From: Paraburkholderia sejongensis
Lineage (GTDB): Bacteria; Pseudomonadota; Gammaproteobacteria; Burkholderiales; Burkholderiaceae
Reading direction: 5' to 3'
Length of the DNA stretch: 64,000 bases
NCBI RefSeq assembly: GCF_020880815.1
Contig: NZ_JAJITD010000021.1
Span: 62,001-126,000 of the forward strand
Every line of letters begins with the position of its first letter. Within the stretch, counting starts at the first letter, position 1. The notes under the pieces were generated by a model. It worked only from the letters and a program-made list of their open reading frames with translations. It made no database searches and was not told the DNA's origin. Shown piece by piece: positions 56,080 through 64,000 of this stretch. The translations under genes and the position numbers were made by a program.

Positions 56080-57720
56080 CCAGCCTGTGTGAAAACGCAT
56101 TGATCGCCTAAACTGAATCAACGCGCTGAGACTGGGTGACTCATGAAGCGATTCGTTGAAGGCGATGACCGCAAGCAGGTCGCACTACTTCCCGAATGTG
56201 TCGATGACTACATCGGGCAGGACAATCCCGTGAGAGTAATCGATGCCTTCGTCGACGAACTTGATCTCGCGGAGCTCGGTTTCAACGGTTCCACTCCGGC
56301 GCTCACGGGCCGGCCGTCTTACCATCCTGGCGTGATGCTGAAGATCTATATCTACGGCTATCTGAACCGGATACCGTCGAGCCGGAGACTTGAGCGCGAA
56401 TGCCAACGCAATGTTGAGCTGATGTGGCTGACAGGACGGCTCGCTCCGGACTTCAAGACGATCGCGGACTTCCGCCGTGACAGCGGCGCGGCGATCCGCA
56501 ACGTATGCCGGCGTTTCGTCGAACTGTGTCGCGGGCTCAAGCTGCTATCCAGTGACATGGTGGCTATCGACGGTAGCAAGTTCAAGGCATCAAACACCCG
56601 CGACAGCAACTACACGGCAAGCAAAATCGACAAGCGCCAGAAGCAGATCGAGGAAAGCGTGCAGCGATATCTCGATCTGATTGAAAGCGCAGACCGCACC
56701 AGTCCTACCGGATTCGATGTAAAGACGGTCAGGCTTTACGAGAAGATTGCCGTGCTGCGCCAGCAGATGCGTGAGCTCAAGCAGATCGGCAGGCAACTGG
56801 AAAAGCAGCGGGACAAGCAGTTGTCGCTGACGGATCCGGACGCACGCTCGATGGCAACGAGTGGAAGAGGCTCCGGCATAGTGGGCTACAACGTCCAGGC
56901 AGCAGTTGATACGAAACATCATCTGATCGTTGAACACGAAGTAACCAATGTCGGGAACGATCATGGACAACTCAGCAAAATGGCGATATCTGCGAAGCGC
57001 GCGATGGGCAGATCGAAGCTGAAGGTTGTTGCGGACCGCGGTTACTTCAGCGGGCCGGAGATAAGGGCATGCGATCTGAACGACATCAGCGCGTATGTTC
57101 CCAGGCCGCTCACGTCGGCATCCCGGAAAAAAGGTCTGTTTACGAAGACCGACTTTATCTACATAGCGAAAAGCGACACGTATCGATGCCCTGCTGGCGA
57201 GCGCGCGATCCATCGATTCACGACCGTCGAGCATGACCTGAATCTGCGAGTCTACTGGCCCAGCGCGTGCCCACGTTGCCACCTCAAGGAACGATGTTCA
57301 CCGTCTGACTATCGTCGAATTCGGCGATGGGAGCACGAGAATGCGCTTGAAGTAATGCAGCGTCGGCTCGACCGGAAACGTGACGCCATGACCATCCGCA
57401 GAAGTACCGTCGAGCATGTCTTCGGTGTCATCGGCACGCTGAAGCACTGGATGGGCCCCGCACACTTCCTGACCAGGACGCTCAGGCGGGTGAGTACGGA
57501 GATGAGCTTTCAGGTGTTGGCTTACAACCTCAAGCGGGTGATGAACATACTCGGCGTTCAGGGAACATTGAAGGCTATGAAGATGGTCGAAAGCTAAAGC
57601 CCTGAGAGGCTTTGTTGCGCACGCGACGGTCGATCGGTGCAAGCTGTCTGGGTCGAACGAGATTGACCTGATCGGCAATCGCGCGCATAGCAGTGAAAAA
57701 CCAGTTTCCACACAAGCTGG
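56080..57720 (+). mobile_element. Complete IS1182-family insertion sequence
   Basis: Element of about 1.64 kb with one intact transposase gene. Terminal inverted repeats: CCAGCCTGTGTGAAAAC at 56080-56096, and at 57704-57720 the complement of CCAGCTTGTGTGGAAAC (15 of 17 identical). Exact outer ends and target duplication could not be settled. Its right end lies only 154 bases from the last gene of the hydrazine-type operon. Confidence 0.85.
56143..57597 (+). CDS. IS1182-family transposase
   Basis: 484-residue DDE transposase, apparently intact. N-terminal DUF772-type domain: RPSYHPGVMLKIYIYGYLNR, SSRRLERECQRNVELMWLTG, PDFKTIADFRRDSG. First catalytic Asp in SSDMVAIDGSKFKASNTRDS; second in LKVVADRGYFSG; Glu in STVEHVFGVIGTLKHWMGP. 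A coiled-coil insertion (about residues 165-240) and a zinc-like cluster CPRCHLKERC are typical of IS1182. No frameshift, so the element may be active. Confidence 0.95.
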   Translation: MKRFVEGDDRKQVALLPECVDDYIGQDNPVRVIDAFVDELDLAELGFNGSTPALTGRPSYHPGVMLKIYIYGYLNRIPSSRRLERECQRNVELMWLTGRLAPDFKTIADFRRDSGAAIRNVCRRFVELCRGLKLLSSDMVAIDGSKFKASNTRDSNYTASKIDKRQKQIEESVQRYLDLIESADRTSPTGFDVKTVRLYEKIAVLRQQMRELKQIGRQLEKQRDKQLSLTDPDARSMATSGRGSGIVGYNVQAAVDTKHHLIVEHEVTNVGNDHGQLSKMAISAKRAMGRSKLKVVADRGYFSGPEIRACDLNDISAYVPRPLTSASRKKGLFTKTDFIYIAKSDTYRCPAGERAIHRFTTVEHDLNLRVYWPSACPRCHLKERCSPSDYRRIRRWEHENALEVMQRRLDRKRDAMTIRRSTVEHVFGVIGTLKHWMGPAHFLTRTLRRVSTEMSFQVLAYNLKRVMNILGVQGTLKAMKMVES

Positions 57721-57874
57721 ACCCGGAACGGCCCTTCCGATTTCCTCACAGCAGACATTCGGAACGGTGGACCATAGCAATCGCTCTTGCAGTCGCGACG
57801 TTTCGGGGAAGCGCAATCCGTCGCGCAAAAGTGATCAGCTTCAATAGCCACAATCTCAACGGCACCGCCGAACG

Positions 57875-59005
57875 TTAATCGAGAAATCGGCTAACCTTAA
57901 ACTGGTGCAGGTCAACATGCATTTTTCCTCCGCCGATCAATGCGGCGATTTCCTGTCCAAACACCGGCGCGAATTTGAATCCGTGCCCCGACAAACCCGC
58001 AGCGACAATCAGCCCTTCGACGCGCGGATCAACGCCTACGATCGGATTTCCATCGGGGGTATCGTCGAAAAATGACACTCTGCTGCCTATCGGCAACGCC
58101 TCCGAAAGCCGGGAAAATCGCTGCGCGGCCCGTTCGCAATATCGGCGGGTCGCGTCACCGTCCATCAGGCAGCGAAGCGCGTCAGGACCCACCGGCCCAC
58201 TGTCGGCCGGAGCGAGAGAGCCGATCATATAGACGCCAGGGCTATCCGGCCGCAGATAGAAACCTCTCCCCCTTTCGCTATAGCCGGGCAGCCGCGCTTC
58301 CTCCGCCTGTCCCGCAATCCTGCAGATGGCAACGCTTTGTCTCGATGCGGATATCGGCAGATTGGCGCCGCAAGTCGCAGCAAGAGACGCCGCCCAAGGG
58401 CCTGCGGCATTGACCACGATGGCGGTATCGATCCGGCCGCGGTCGGTTTCCACACCCGTCACCCGCCCGTTGAGCGTGTGAATCCGGCGCGCGGCCCGCT
58501 GCTCGTCGACGACCGCACCGAACCGCCGCGCGCCCTGCGAGAAAGACTGCGCTGTCGCGCGCGCATTGCAGTAGCCGGCATCCGGCTCGTATATAGCGCC
58601 AGCGAGACCGTCGGCGTCGAAGTCGGGCATCGAAGCTCGCATCTGCGTCGGCGAACAGAGTTTTACGCCAATGCCATCTGACTGTTGTTGATGTACCTGT
58701 CCGCATGCGCGTTCCCATTCGGCGTGGTCCACCCCGGTCAGAAAACCGGTACGCTGATAACCGCAGTCGCCGTCGAAAATCTCGGCCCATTGCCGGTAGG
58801 CACGCAAGCCACGCGCCGCGAGTCGGGCCAGCGCGGGGTTCGCATAGTACTGGCGAACAATGCCAGGGGAATCGCCGGACGCGCCCGACGCGATTGTCCC
58901 GCGCTCCAGCAATCTTACCGTCAGACCAGCCCGGGCGAGATGCAATGCGACGCTGCTACCGGTCGTGCCGCCACCTATCACCACGACGTCAGCGGTCTCA
59001 TGCAT
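57875..59005 (-). CDS. DAO-type FAD-dependent oxidoreductase (glycine oxidase-like), second copy
   Basis: 376-residue flavoenzyme of the D-amino-acid oxidase/sarcosine oxidase fold. FAD motif near the start: ADVVVIGGGTTGSSVALHLA; then LLERGTIASGASGDSPG, VVNAAGPWAASLAATCG, and the C-terminal VDPRVEGLIVAAGLSGHGFK with FAPVFGQEIAALI. ATG 59005 overlaps the synthetase-like gene stop by 8 bases; ATG 59020 is an alternative. In the Spb/triacsin hydrazine pathways a flavoenzyme of this type cleaves the lysine-derived hydrazine adduct to hydrazinoacetate; this or the paralogue at 60682 could do so. Last gene of the operon before IS1182. Confidence 0.88.
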   Translation of the reverse strand: MHETADVVVIGGGTTGSSVALHLARAGLTVRLLERGTIASGASGDSPGIVRQYYANPALARLAARGLRAYRQWAEIFDGDCGYQRTGFLTGVDHAEWERACGQVHQQQSDGIGVKLCSPTQMRASMPDFDADGLAGAIYEPDAGYCNARATAQSFSQGARRFGAVVDEQRAARRIHTLNGRVTGVETDRGRIDTAIVVNAAGPWAASLAATCGANLPISASRQSVAICRIAGQAEEARLPGYSERGRGFYLRPDSPGVYMIGSLAPADSGPVGPDALRCLMDGDATRRYCERAAQRFSRLSEALPIGSRVSFFDDTPDGNPIVGVDPRVEGLIVAAGLSGHGFKFAPVFGQEIAALIGGGKMHVDLHQFKVSRFLD

Positions 59006-60647
59006 GGCTTTCCACCCCATCGAGCGACAGGCTGGCTGGCAGACATGGACTTAGCAATTCCAGCGACAGCGGTGAGAACCATGTGCGGAAGTTGCCTTGC
59101 ACATGCGGTGTCGACGCGCAAAGCACCTCGCGCCGCAACGGCATCCCTTCATGTCCGAGCGCGCGCCACAGTTCGACAGCCAGCCTGGGCATGACCGGCG
59201 CGGCAAAGTACGCGAGGCCTTTGAGCCAACCGTACGCCTCCTCCGGACTCCCGAGATCGACCCGCGGCAGGCCGACCCATGCAAGCAGCACGGCACACGC
59301 AGCGCGCACGGAGACGGCATCGAGTCGAAATGCGTGATCCAGCGTACTCGACGACGCCTCGAATCGCTCGGCCACCGAAGTCGAAATGGACCACTCGCGC
59401 TGCGGACCTCGCGCCAGCGTTTCCCACGCAGCGTCGATCCGCGCTTGCATCGTGACTGCCAGGTCATCGTTGACGAAGCGGATAAAGTCGCCCACGTCGA
59501 AGTTGGTCGTCTGCTCTTCCGGACTCTCGCGAGCCAGAAAGTAACGCACTGCATCGCTCGACGCAGGTGTCATGTCGACGATATCGGCAGCCCAAACGAC
59601 ATGCAGCCTGCTAGTCGAAAACTTGGAGCCCTGAAGGTTATAGAAATAGTTCGTCAGCACGTGATCGAACGGCTGACGCTCCGGCAATGCATTCATCACC
59701 GCAACCGAGCCCGCCAGCAGCAGGACAGCATTGTCGATGCCAAAACTGACCAGCGTAGTCACATCGCTGCCGTGGACCATCGGATGATCCTCGCCACCCT
59801 CCATCTGCGCGTAGCGCTCGCCGCACGTCAAGCCATACTCCCACCCGGCCTCGAACAGCACCCGGGGATTGCCCCATCGGTCCGCCGGCCAGGCGACGCC
59901 CCAATCGCCGGGTGCAGTCAGCCTGACCAGGCCACGCTCGCGCGATAAAAACCGCAGCACTACTGCGATGAACTTTTCCGGCGCACCTGCGGATTGCAGC
60001 CGCCGCACGAGTTCCGCTTCATCCGGCACGCGCAGGAAGAGGTTTTCCGTCTCACGCCATTCCAGATCGGCGTCGCCCATCCGCGGATTGGGATGGAGCA
60101 TCGACTCAGGGCGAAAGTGGGCACCGCAGGCCTCGCAAAAATAACCGGCCGCCGGCGCTTCGCACTGCGGGCATTGGCCTGTCAGCCATGCACCTGCGAG
60201 GTACCGGCCGGTCGCGCGGCTGTACAGCACCTTCTCGATGATGGTTTCGGTGCAACCGCTCGCCACGAGCGTCTCGACAGCGCGCCGTGCGTTGTCAGCA
60301 TGGCTGAGTGCGTACGGCCCTTGCACCAGATCGAGAAAATCGTCGACTTCGATATCGAGCGCCGCCAGATCGCGGGCAATCTGCGCATGATAGTCACGAC
60401 AGACTTCTTTCGGCGGGCGGGTCTCCTGTAGTCCCTTCCAGAGCACGTACGAGTCGAAGCCATCGACGGCGGACACGACGCGTACATGATGGCCTTGACT
60501 GCGCAGATAGCGGCACAGCATGTCCATCCGCAGATAAGGCCCAGCGATATGGCCGAGATGCAGCCGGCCGTTCGGCGTCGGCGGTATAGGCATCAGGAAA
60601 AACTTCCGCCTCGAAGAGTTCACAGTAGTGTCCATGTGTGCGTGCAT
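58998..60647 (-). CDS. MetRS-like protein (hydrazine synthetase synthetase module)
   Basis: 549-residue class I synthetase paralogue, not a housekeeping MetRS. HIGH motif: PPTPNGRLHLGHIAG (HLGH, residues 30-33); zinc-knuckle CPQCEAPAAGYFCEACGAHF; KMSKS-like loop GSKFSTSRLH (Lys342). There is a helical C-terminal domain that is shorter and different from the MetRS anticodon region. Such MetRS-like modules, fused to a cupin in Spb40 and triacsin Tri28, attach an amino acid (glycine in those cases) to the hydroxyl of N6-hydroxylysine so that an N-N bond can form. Here it is a separate gene in an operon with an N-hydroxylase and a cupin. Start 60647 or 60635 (Met5) is unsettled. Confidence 0.88.
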   Translation of the reverse strand: MHAHMDTTVNSSRRKFFLMPIPPTPNGRLHLGHIAGPYLRMDMLCRYLRSQGHHVRVVSAVDGFDSYVLWKGLQETRPPKEVCRDYHAQIARDLAALDIEVDDFLDLVQGPYALSHADNARRAVETLVASGCTETIIEKVLYSRATGRYLAGAWLTGQCPQCEAPAAGYFCEACGAHFRPESMLHPNPRMGDADLEWRETENLFLRVPDEAELVRRLQSAGAPEKFIAVVLRFLSRERGLVRLTAPGDWGVAWPADRWGNPRVLFEAGWEYGLTCGERYAQMEGGEDHPMVHGSDVTTLVSFGIDNAVLLLAGSVAVMNALPERQPFDHVLTNYFYNLQGSKFSTSRLHVVWAADIVDMTPASSDAVRYFLARESPEEQTTNFDVGDFIRFVNDDLAVTMQARIDAAWETLARGPQREWSISTSVAERFEASSSTLDHAFRLDAVSVRAACAVLLAWVGLPRVDLGSPEEAYGWLKGLAYFAAPVMPRLAVELWRALGHEGMPLRREVLCASTPHVQGNFRTWFSPLSLELLSPCLPASLSLDGVESHA

Positions 60648-60681
60648 TTGAAAGAAACAGGAAGAGGGCGAGGCGTTTGCC

Positions 60682-61749
60682 TCATGCTTCGATCAGGCGC
60701 AACGCTTCATCAGCGATGCCCGGCGCCAGCCGGAAGCCCGCACCGCCGCCGGCACCGGCAAAGACCGCCGCGCGGCTTTGGTCGAGCGAGACCAGCGGTT
60801 CCCCTGTCGATGTATAGGCGTCGCAAAACACCCGGCCACCGCAGCAGACGTCGGCCAGCTCCGGCAGATAGCGGCGCAAGACGCCTTTGGCCACGTCGCG
60901 GTCGCGCTCGCTGATTTCTAGAGCGTGCTTGCGAGGCCGACAGTCCCATTCGTCGCTGCGAAAGCTGAACAACCATTGATTGCGCGCGGGCAACGGCATC
61001 AGATAGGCGTCGTCTTGTGGAAAGAACACGGCTGCGGCGTCAGGCTGCGGCGAGCGGTCGACGTGCAAGGCGACGACTTTCTTAATCCGCACGTCGTGCG
61101 CGTCGGCGAACGCTTCGAAAGGCTCCTCCACGATCCACGGCCCGACGGCAACCACGGAGCGCCCGGCGTGGAACGCACGACCGTCCGCCAGCCGTAGCTC
61201 GGCGCCCGTTGCGGACGGCCGCATCATCGTCACGGCGGCGCCTTCCACGCAGCTCACGGTCGCCGAACCCAGACTTGCACTGATCAACGACCTGGCGATG
61301 AGCCCTGGATCGTGACTGACCGCCGTGCCGCCGCGCAACACAGTCTGCGCGGCGTCGAGACGCGCCGAAAGGCCGAGCCTGCTTTCGAGTTCGGTCTGTG
61401 GGATCGAGCCACCACCGATCGAGAAATCGACCGCAACCGCGCGCACCTCGTCACTGGATTGCGCGTCGGCAACCCAGAACACGTCCGCCTGAGTCGTGTT
61501 CAAGCCGAACGGCGCCTGCACATCGGCGTAGAGGTCAGCGCTGATTGCCGCCAGCTTCCGTTCGCGCGCTGAACGCCCCGTGGCAAGAAGCACGCCGGCC
61601 GAATGCGCGGTAGCTCCGTCGCCCACCCTGTGGCGATCAACGAGTACGATGCGCCATCGCGGGTGGCGCAGAGTCGCTAGATACAAGGTCCATGCGCCGA
61701 CTATGCCGCCGCCGACGATCGCCAGATCGTATCGGTCAGTCATCATCAT
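60682..61749 (-). CDS. DAO-type FAD-dependent oxidoreductase, first copy
   Basis: About 355-residue flavoenzyme. N-terminal FAD fold RYDLAIVGGGIVGAWTLYLA, then LVDRHRVGDGATAHSAGVLL, VVAVGPWIVEEPFEAFADAH, and the C-terminal AAVFAGAGGGAGFRLAPGIA. It belongs to the DAO family like the gene at 57875 but is clearly a different paralogue. Its ATG overlaps the cupin stop (ATGA at 61746-61749); three ATG codons in a row leave the exact start open. Likely role: oxidation/cleavage of the hydrazine intermediate (compare Spb36 and Tri27); the substrate is inferred. Confidence 0.87.
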   Translation of the reverse strand: MMMTDRYDLAIVGGGIVGAWTLYLATLRHPRWRIVLVDRHRVGDGATAHSAGVLLATGRSARERKLAAISADLYADVQAPFGLNTTQADVFWVADAQSSDEVRAVAVDFSIGGGSIPQTELESRLGLSARLDAAQTVLRGGTAVSHDPGLIARSLISASLGSATVSCVEGAAVTMMRPSATGAELRLADGRAFHAGRSVVAVGPWIVEEPFEAFADAHDVRIKKVVALHVDRSPQPDAAAVFFPQDDAYLMPLPARNQWLFSFRSDEWDCRPRKHALEISERDRDVAKGVLRRYLPELADVCCGGRVFCDAYTSTGEPLVSLDQSRAAVFAGAGGGAGFRLAPGIADEALRLIEA

Positions 61750-62114
61750 GCCCACCACACGGAAAAAATCTGCGCATCGACATCGCCGTTATTCCGCGCG
61801 AAGTGCGGCTTCCACGACTCGAAAAATACCGCTTGCCCGGCACTCACGGGATGCCGGCCATCGTCGTAAAAGACGTCGACGGTGCCCTCGGAGATAAACC
61901 AGATCTCACGGACCGCATGCTTGTCTTCCTGCGTCCCGCAACCGGGCCGGATCGTGAACCGCGAAGTGCGCAGCGGCGCGCTGGCCATCCCGTCGGTGAA
62001 GCTGTGCATGAACAGCTTCACGCCTTCAATATCCACGGCTTCCTGCCATTCCGATATGACGGGAAAAGGTGTCGCCACCACGTCCGCCGTTGCATCTCCC
62101 AAGTGATTTTCCAT
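61746..62114 (-). CDS. Stand-alone cupin (hydrazine synthetase cupin module)
   Basis: 122-residue single-domain cupin. Motif 1: IRPGCGTQEDKHAVREIWFI with SEGTVDVFYDDG; motif 2: GQAVFFESWKPHFARNNG with the metal His and Asn. ATG 62114 is chosen since AAGGA (62121-62125, ending in the earlier ATG) lies 5 bases before it; ATG 62120 is the alternative. In the known hydrazine synthetases the cupin domain, fused in front of the MetRS-like domain, carries out the rearrangement that makes the N-N bond. Here it is a separate gene between the hydroxylase and the flavoenzyme genes. It starts 38 bases after the hydroxylase stop. Confidence 0.85.
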   Translation of the reverse strand: MENHLGDATADVVATPFPVISEWQEAVDIEGVKLFMHSFTDGMASAPLRTSRFTIRPGCGTQEDKHAVREIWFISEGTVDVFYDDGRHPVSAGQAVFFESWKPHFARNNGDVDAQIFSVWWA

Positions 62115-62152
62115 AGCCATCCTTAAACGAATCTCGCGCCTGACCGGGTGCG

Positions 62153-63481
62153 TTACGAAGCCATTCGCAGGCCGGGGCTCGCTTCTCGTCCGGAATGGCT
62201 TCGTGTATCCCAACTCACGAAGGACGCCGGCACTTCCACGTCGTACACCGTGCGCTGGGCGACGCTATTGATGATCCGCGCGCAGCGCCACGGAATCAGG
62301 CCGAGGTTGGGATCGGCGATACCGCGCTGGCTGCGCGCGGCATTTTGAACGTAAATCCGGCAGCCTTGCGGGCTGTCCCATCTGATCGAGTAATCCTCGT
62401 TGACGACGAACTCCCCTTCGTTCGTATCGATCCGCCCGGCGATGGGATCGAGGAAAGTCGGCATGCCGTAGTCGTAGCCCGTGCACAGCACGACGATGTC
62501 GGCATCGAGCGCTTCGTGAATGCCCGAATGTGCATGCGTCAACTCGAGCGCCCAACCACCCTTGTTGCGGGTGACGTCCACCAGCTCGCGGCCGGGTTGA
62601 AGATGGAGATCGCAGGGATGCCCAAGCACATTGCGCAACTCATAGACGCGCCGGTAAATCGACTCGAGCAGCGAAGGCGAAATGCCGTCGCTCGCCAGCT
62701 TCTGCTCGGCGAGCAATTGGCGCCGCCGCGCTTCGGGCAGACCGTAGAAATAGTCGCTGTATTCAGGTGTATAGAGCTCGTTGGTGAAGCTCGACTCGTC
62801 GAGCGGAAAGAAATTCCAGCGGCGCGATACCCAAGCCACGCTTGCCGGCATGGCATCCGTATCGGAAATGAGATGCTGGAAAACCTCCGCGCCTGTCTGG
62901 CCCCCGCCCACCACGACCACGCGCTTGCCCTGAACCGGATTGTTGTTGAGCAGGTATTGCGACGCATGTAGCAAGGTCGCGCCGAGCCACGGCTTGGCGC
63001 AGGCCGGCACGCTCGGCTGCTGGCCCGTGCCGAGGACGAGGTTGCGGGTTGCCTGGGTTCCGCCGGAGCCTTTCACGACGAGGAGGCCGCCTTCGATATC
63101 GACCGACTCGATGTCACTGTCGAATTGCAGATCCGGAATCTGTTCGCAAGCCCAACGATAGTACTGGTTGAATTCGCGCCGCAGTACCTGCGGAAAATTC
63201 GCGTTGATGAAGCACAGCAGGCGCTTGTGCTTGACCAGAAACGACAGGAACGAGAGCTCGTTAGTGGGATCGACGAGGCTCACCAGATCCTTCAGATAGG
63301 GCACCTGGAGTGCCGCCTGCGGGAGCATCAGGCCTGAATGCCACTGAAACTCGCTACGCTTGTCGAAGAATCGGCCTTTGATTTGCGGATGCGGGCGCAA
63401 CAGGGCCGCAAGGCTCAAATTCGCCGGTCCTATGCCGATTCCTACCAGATCCATTACCGCATGTGCTGACGTAAGGTGCAT
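62153..63481 (-). CDS. Lysine/ornithine N-monooxygenase (IucD/PvdA/Spb38 type)
   Basis: 442-residue flavin-dependent N-hydroxylating monooxygenase acting on a side-chain amine of lysine or ornithine. FAD motif DLVGIGIGPANLSLAALL; NADPH motif RVVVVGGGQTGAEVFQHL; substrate-domain marks QVPYLKDLVSLVDPTNELSF and ATGYDY-type LCTGYDYGMPTFL. AGGG lies 9 bases before ATG 63481. No siderophore NRPS or IucA/C genes are near; instead the cupin and MetRS-like genes follow, which points to N6-hydroxylysine for hydrazine formation rather than a siderophore. Confidence 0.92.
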   Translation of the reverse strand: MHLTSAHAVMDLVGIGIGPANLSLAALLRPHPQIKGRFFDKRSEFQWHSGLMLPQAALQVPYLKDLVSLVDPTNELSFLSFLVKHKRLLCFINANFPQVLRREFNQYYRWACEQIPDLQFDSDIESVDIEGGLLVVKGSGGTQATRNLVLGTGQQPSVPACAKPWLGATLLHASQYLLNNNPVQGKRVVVVGGGQTGAEVFQHLISDTDAMPASVAWVSRRWNFFPLDESSFTNELYTPEYSDYFYGLPEARRRQLLAEQKLASDGISPSLLESIYRRVYELRNVLGHPCDLHLQPGRELVDVTRNKGGWALELTHAHSGIHEALDADIVVLCTGYDYGMPTFLDPIAGRIDTNEGEFVVNEDYSIRWDSPQGCRIYVQNAARSQRGIADPNLGLIPWRCARIINSVAQRTVYDVEVPASFVSWDTRSHSGREASPGLRMAS

Positions 63482-63597
63482 GGTTTAAATCCCTTTGACG
63501 GATGAAACGGAGCTTCGAAAAGGCGCAGAGAGACGCCATGCGCGGCGCGAACGCGGCGCATGCCAGCTTGCTGTGGGTACAAGAAAAGCGATGTCGG

Positions 63598-64000
63598 CTA
63601 CGCAGTACCGCGGGCGTGACGGGTGGCGAGTACCGAGGCGAGGCTCCACAGAAGCGCTGCCAGCAGTGACAGGCCGATAGCCAGATAGACCGCGACGCGA
63701 ACCCCGGCGTCGAGTGGCTGGATCGTGCTCATCAGCGCGCCGAAGATCGCAACCCCGAATGCGGAACCCGTTTGCCGGCTTGCATTGAGCACGCCCGCCG
63801 CGACACCGGCGCGCGCCTTATCCACCACAGCCATCAACGCGGCTGTCGCCGCTGGCGTAATCACGCCGGCACCGAAGCCGACCGCCGGAAAACAGAGTGC
63901 AATCCGCCAATACGGCGCATTGTCGGCCAGTGCAAGCAACCCGGCGAAACCCAGCGCGTACAGCAGGAAGCCGCCGCACACGAGCCTGTGTGCGCCATAC
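63598..64000 (-). CDS. MFS transporter (DHA2-like), C-terminal part, cut by window edge
   Basis: The visible 133 codons are the last four helices of a major-facilitator drug/metabolite exporter: RLVCGGFLLYALGFAGLLAL, GFGAGVITPAATAALMAVVD, ARAGVAAGVLNASRQTGSAF, and VYLAIGLSLLAALLW. The PAxxxxLM and GVLNASRQTGSAFGVAI blocks are typical of the 14-helix DHA2 family. It continues beyond base 64000 with no stop. It lies 116 bases upstream of the N-hydroxylase gene on the same strand, and probably exports the cluster product. Confidence 0.85.
   Translation of the reverse strand, partial: YGAHRLVCGGFLLYALGFAGLLALADNAPYWRIALCFPAVGFGAGVITPAATAALMAVVDKARAGVAAGVLNASRQTGSAFGVAIFGALMSTIQPLDAGVRVAVYLAIGLSLLAALLWSLASVLATRHARGTA

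Noticed and set aside
58998-60647. Housekeeping methionyl-tRNA synthetase
   Set aside because: Embedded in a biosynthetic operon, KFSTS in place of KMSKS, and a divergent C-terminal domain.
62153-63481. Siderophore biosynthesis as the role of the N-hydroxylase
   Set aside because: No NRPS, IucA/C, acetyl- or formyltransferase or TonB receptor gene is near; cupin and MetRS-like genes point elsewhere.

Overview
The window looks like a GC-rich beta-proteobacterium of the Burkholderia/Paraburkholderia/Caballeronia group. This is inferred from codon and GC character, a Burkholderia-type trimeric porin, the LysR/LacI-rich gene content, and the insertion-sequence families present (IS6, IS21, IS66/IS3, ISKra4, Tn5053-type tniB, IS1182). 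The mixture of intact catabolic operons and decayed mobile DNA suggests an accessory part of a secondary replicon; that is inference.

Layout. 0.1-4.2 kb (minus strand): arginine deiminase arcA, antiporter arcD and a baeRF-family protein. 5.9-11.7 kb: a complete tripartite RND efflux operon. 12.6-18.1 kb: an unusual Mrp/Mnh-type cation/proton antiporter operon (E-F-DUF4040-G-[MbhE+B]-C-[D+D]). In it the usual MrpA C-terminal domains are dispersed, and two antiporter subunits are fused into one 1020-residue protein. 18.2-25.2 kb: remnants and small genes, including an IS6 remnant, a BLUF photoreceptor, a LysR regulator, a multiply frameshifted IS21 element and two unknown genes. 25.5-29.2 kb: a broken polar amino-acid ABC transporter and a truncated, decayed YdiJ-type FAD/Fe-S oxidoreductase. 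30.3-35.6 kb: a LysR regulator divergent from an asparaginase plus a complete polar amino-acid ABC transporter, probably for aspartate/glutamate released from asparagine.

36.7-49.4 kb is the first highlight: a sulfoquinovose catabolic locus of the sulfo-Entner-Doudoroff type. It encodes a GH31 sulfoquinovosidase (with the sulfonate-recognition R/W/Y triad), an SSS-family importer, SQ mutarotase joined in frame to an SDR dehydrogenase, an SMP-30 lactonase, an IlvD/Edd dehydratase, an HpcH/HpaI aldolase, a TauE/SafE exporter and a LacI regulator. Palindromic operator-like sites with an AGCGCT core lie in front of both transcription units, and a porin follows. No sulfolactaldehyde dehydrogenase is present in the window.

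49.8-57.7 kb: an insertion-sequence graveyard, small exported or membrane proteins, a chimeric NTF2/CMD/3-hydroxybutyrate-dehydrogenase remnant, a DMT exporter and an intact IS1182-family element.

57.9-64.0 kb is the second highlight: a tightly overlapping minus-strand operon. It encodes an MFS exporter (cut by the window edge), a lysine/ornithine N-hydroxylase, a stand-alone cupin, a DAO-type flavoenzyme, a methionyl-tRNA-synthetase-like protein and a second DAO-type flavoenzyme. This matches the hydrazine (N-N bond) forming machinery known from Spb38/Spb40/Spb36 and triacsin Tri26-28, but here the cupin and MetRS-like modules are separate proteins. The operon probably makes a hydrazine-containing amino-acid product; its left edge abuts the IS1182 copy.
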